NCBI RefSeq assembly: GCF_030758775.1
Contig: NZ_CP132384.1
Location: forward strand, 248,001 to 312,000
Direction: 5' to 3'
DNA from: Bifidobacterium asteroides
Lineage (GTDB): Bacteria > Actinomycetota > Actinomycetes > Actinomycetales > Bifidobacteriaceae
Length of the DNA stretch: 64,000 nucleotides
The notes below the pieces were generated by a model. The model did not search any database and had not been told where the DNA came from. It saw nothing but the letters and a program-made list of their open reading frames with translations. A program made the translations under genes and the position numbers. Of the stretch, positions 61,634-64,000 are shown in pieces; the stretch's first letter is position 1; each line of letters begins with the position of its first letter.

Positions 61634-61894
61634 CCATCAGGCTGTTTCCCGAGCAATGAATTTTGCACGGTTGTCGGGTCGCCGATCTTGTCGGATGGCT
61701 TCCCGGCCGGTCACCGTGCGCCGTCGGTTCATGGACTGGACGGTGAGGAAACCGGAGCCCGTGGAAGCGACCAGGTCGCGAAGTCGGGGAGAGCTGAAAG
61801 GTTCTTGTGGGCACAAGCCTGGTCATATCTGAATCCGTCCGGATTCGACCCGTGTACCCGCGCCCGACGAACCCTGCAGAGATTGGGAGGAACG
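61634..61894 (+). promoter_or_regulatory. cydA leader with two compact inverted repeats
   Basis: This 261-base gap in an otherwise tightly packed operon contains CTTGTG (61804-61809) / CACAAG (61812-61817) and GAATCCG (61831-61837) / CGGATTC (61840-61846), each with a 2-base centre, 50-90 bases before cydA. These suit an operator or short hairpins of a cydA-specific leader. No gene is supported in the gap. Confidence 0.5.
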
Positions 61895-63388
61895 ATGTTC
61901 ACTGTATTGGGATTGTCTAGATTCCAGTTCGCCATGACGACGATATTCCACTTCTTCTATGTCCCTATGACCATCGGTCTGGCCCTGGCGGTCGCCATCA
62001 TGGAGACCACCTATGTGGTGACCAAGAAGGATGTCTACAAGAAGATGACCATGTTCTGGTCCAAGATCTTCCTGCTCTCCTTCGCGGTCGGCGTGGTCAC
62101 GGGCATCATCCAGGAGTTCCAGTTCGGCATGAACTGGTCCAACTACTCCAGATTCATGGGTGACATCTTCGGTGCCCCCCTGGCCATCGAGGCCCTGCTG
62201 GCCTTCTTCCTGGAGTCCACTTTCATCGGCGTGTGGATGTTCACCTGGAATAGGTTCAAGCCGGCCGTGCATGTGATCTTCATCTGGCTGACCTTCCTGG
62301 GTTCCTCCATGTCGGCCATCTGGATTCTGGCTGCCAATAGCTTCATGCAGCACCCGGTTGGTTTCGAGATCAACCAGGCCACCGGTCATGTGCGACTGCG
62401 CAGCTTCGGTGATGTCATGTCCAATCCCCAGCTGTGGATCGAGTTCCCCCACGTCTTCTTCGCCGCCGTCTGCACAGGGGCCTTCGTGGTCATGGGCTGC
62501 AGCGCCTTCAGCCTGCTGAGAATGCACATGGGGAACAAGGATCAGGCCGTGGCCGCTGTCGAGGCCGACTCCGAGAAGCAGGCCAAGGTCAACCTGTTCA
62601 CCAAGTCCATTCGTCTGGCCGCCCTGCTCGGTCTTATCGGTTCCATCTGCGTGATCACCTACGGTGATTTGCAGGGCAAGTACATCGTGACCGATCAGCC
62701 CATGAAGCTGGCCGCCACCGAAGGCATCTACGAGGACACCGGCGATCCCGCTCCTTGGAATGCCGTGGCTCTGATCAATGAGAAGGACCATAAGATTGAA
62801 GGGTCCGTCGAGATTCCCGGAGCCATGTCACAGCTGGCTTACGGCAAGAAGACAGGCGCCGTCAAGGGCATGAACACCGTCAACAAGGAGTTGCACGAGA
62901 AGTACGATGCCAAGTATGGCAAGGACATGAACTACTACGTGCCGGTCACCACCCTATTCTGGGTCTTCCGTCTGATGGTCGGAATCGGGTTTGCCTTTGC
63001 CCTGATATCAGCATTGGTGCTCTGGTTCACACGTAAGAAGAAGAACACGCTCTTCACCACACGCTGGAAGCTCTGGATCATGGGTATCTTTACTTTCGCC
63101 CCCTTCGCTGCGACGACCAGTGGCTGGCTGGTGACTGAGCTTGGACGCTATCCATGGCTGGTTTATGGTTATCAGACCATTGCCGATGGCGTTTCGCCCA
63201 CCAGCACGGTGCCGAACCTGCTCTTCACCTGCATTGTCTACTTCCTGCTCTTCCTGGTTCTGGGCGGAGTCATGGTCTTCTATACCAGGAGGACCCTGCA
63301 CCAGGGACCCTTCTACAAGCCGGATGACGGCAATGGGCCGCAGCCTGCCAAGGTGCATGGCGCACCAGCTCGGGTGGCCCTGGCCTAA
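61895..63388 (+). CDS. cydA: Cytochrome bd oxidase subunit I
   Basis: This 497-residue quinol-oxidising subunit has about nine helices. It has LSRFQFAMTTIFHFFYVPMT with the heme-ligand His19, an axial His near residue 186 in EFPHVFFAAVCTGAFVV, VITYGDLQGKYI at the start of the quinol loop, and the Met ligand in VFRLMVGIGF near residue 361. GRYPWLVYGYQT follows in the last third. The quinol loop (about 255-350) is of the short type. GGGAGGAACG precedes ATG 61895; the frame is open further upstream but without conservation. It is placed after cydDC with its own leader. Confidence 0.96.
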   Translation: MFTVLGLSRFQFAMTTIFHFFYVPMTIGLALAVAIMETTYVVTKKDVYKKMTMFWSKIFLLSFAVGVVTGIIQEFQFGMNWSNYSRFMGDIFGAPLAIEALLAFFLESTFIGVWMFTWNRFKPAVHVIFIWLTFLGSSMSAIWILAANSFMQHPVGFEINQATGHVRLRSFGDVMSNPQLWIEFPHVFFAAVCTGAFVVMGCSAFSLLRMHMGNKDQAVAAVEADSEKQAKVNLFTKSIRLAALLGLIGSICVITYGDLQGKYIVTDQPMKLAATEGIYEDTGDPAPWNAVALINEKDHKIEGSVEIPGAMSQLAYGKKTGAVKGMNTVNKELHEKYDAKYGKDMNYYVPVTTLFWVFRLMVGIGFAFALISALVLWFTRKKKNTLFTTRWKLWIMGIFTFAPFAATTSGWLVTELGRYPWLVYGYQTIADGVSPTSTVPNLLFTCIVYFLLFLVLGGVMVFYTRRTLHQGPFYKPDDGNGPQPAKVHGAPARVALA

Positions 63389-63425
63389 TGGCCGGCTGAC
63401 CTTAAACACTCCCTTCCCCTTCGGT

Positions 63426-63467
63426 AAATCCCCCGCTTCGGACCGTATGGTCCGGAACGGGGGATTT
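63426..63467 (+). terminator. Terminator after cydA
   Basis: Arms AAATCCCCCG and CGGGGGATTT (10 bp) extend with inner TTCGGACC/GGTCCGGA pairing. It lies about 40 bases past the cydA stop and is followed by GCTGTC, so no long T-run is present on the plus strand beyond ATTT. Confidence 0.85.
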
Positions 63468-63637
63468 GCTGTCATAGGGTGTTTGTCATCAGCGGCTGCC
63501 AGCTGTGGTGAGATTCAGAAAAGAGAGCAATGCCAAGCATGAAGTGGCAGATATGACGGATGTTCGGCTCGTGGCTGATAGGAGGCTGGTCTCACTCGCT
63601 CTAGTTATGCTGCGCCGGTTCCGCCGCGCCGATTCGG

Positions 63638-64000
63638 TCAGACCTGGGCAGTCAGCTTGCTTACAATCCGCTGCAGCAAGCTGCGTATGCCCTCAGACAT
63701 GGGGGAATCCTCCAGGCTGTCTGAAGCCCGCCGCAGATAGTCTTTGGCGGTTTGACGGCTGCTTTCCATCAACTGGGGATGTGCTCTGAGGTAGTCGACT
63801 ACCTGTTCGGGATCGTCCTGCTGGACCAAGGCTCTGAAGTTCTCATCCTTCTGGAACCCCAGCAGAACCGGCAGAGTGTAGATTCCGTCGCGGATATCCT
63901 CCAGCTTGGGCTTGCCGCTGTCACGATCCAGATCAAAATCGTTGATGTCGTCAATGATCTGGAAAGCCATGCCTAGATTGCCGCCGAAGTCTCTGGCGGT
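63638..64000 (-). CDS. Polyprenyl diphosphate synthase, C-terminal part (runs off right edge)
   Basis: The visible 121 residues begin within ARDFGGNLGMAFQIIDDIND and contain the second aspartate-rich motif DDINDFD that binds Mg-diphosphate in trans-prenyl synthases, then KPKLEDIRDGIYTLPVLLGF. This resembles heptaprenyl/octaprenyl synthases of lactic acid bacteria, which make quinone side chains and lie next to cyd and ndh genes there. An alternative is a general geranylgeranyl-type synthase. The N-terminus and first DDxxD motif lie beyond the window. It converges on cydA. Confidence 0.85.
   Translation of the reverse strand, partial: TARDFGGNLGMAFQIIDDINDFDLDRDSGKPKLEDIRDGIYTLPVLLGFQKDENFRALVQQDDPEQVVDYLRAHPQLMESSRQTAKDYLRRASDSLEDSPMSEGIRSLLQRIVSKLTAQV

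Noticed and set aside
63480-63637. Small plus-strand frames between cydA and the polyprenyl synthase gene
   Set aside because: No ribosome site, no homology, and overlap with the converging gene; treated as non-coding.
1-64000. CRISPR arrays, insertion sequences, prophage or integrase genes
   Set aside because: No regularly spaced repeats, Cas, transposase, integrase or phage structural motifs were recognised on either strand.

Overview
The window looks like a chromosomal segment of a Bifidobacterium, most likely from the insect-gut (B. asteroides-like) branch. This rests on the high-GC actinobacterial codon use, the rpsF-ssb-rpsR-rplI order, the MntR/DtxR-type regulator, the GT2 galactofuranosyltransferase-like genes, and above all a monofunctional catalase plus a complete cytochrome bd module. 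From general knowledge, catalase and cytochrome bd are typical of bee bifidobacteria and absent from most gut species. No rRNA, CRISPR array, prophage or intact insertion sequence was seen.

Layout. 1-20.6 kb is an accessory, partly decaying region. It holds the start of a secreted surface protein, several MFS transporters (one shattered, one frameshifted), two short-chain dehydrogenases, a carbohydrate operon (DUF5107-TPR protein, aldose 1-epimerase, sugar/H+ symporter, AraC regulator), a nicotinamidase, a broken GNAT gene, a MarR/UvrA-like pair and a MarR/DHA2-exporter pair. 20.6-25 kb carries tRNA-Ser, catalase, the Mn transporter MntH and its divergent regulator MntR, an oxidative-stress and manganese block. 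25-38.9 kb is a cell-surface polysaccharide locus: two large GT-C/DUF6541-type membrane proteins, a dolichol-phosphate-sugar-synthase-like GT2, an acyltransferase, a Wzm/Wzt ABC exporter bracketed by two GlfT2-like galactofuranosyltransferases, and rmlB. 39-41 kb is the ribosomal/SSB operon. 41-49.5 kb is mixed housekeeping: a MIF-like tautomerase, GtrA, MFS, a histidine phosphatase, an unknown protein, DUF805, a thiamine-precursor-like ABC pair and a LacI regulator. 49.6-55 kb holds nrdDG (anaerobic ribonucleotide reductase) and gltX followed by tRNA-Glu and tRNA-Gln. 55.2-64 kb is the respiratory module: type II NADH dehydrogenase, a small membrane ORF, cydB, cydD, cydC, cydA and, convergent at the right edge, a polyprenyl diphosphate synthase.

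How it fits together. NDH-2, a quinone and cytochrome bd would give a minimal non-proton-pumping NADH-to-O2 chain. The polyprenyl synthase could supply the quinone side chain, and catalase and Mn uptake would protect against the resulting peroxide and superoxide. nrdDG keeps an oxygen-sensitive anaerobic DNA-precursor route, and the upstream region of nrdD carries a perfect CRP/FNR-type palindrome and a NrdR-like box. The polysaccharide locus looks like assembly on a lipid carrier, galactofuranosyl polymerisation and ABC export of a Galf-containing glycan.

Starts were chosen by Shine-Dalgarno position where possible. No searches were run, so family names rest on recognisable motifs and overall sequence resemblance.
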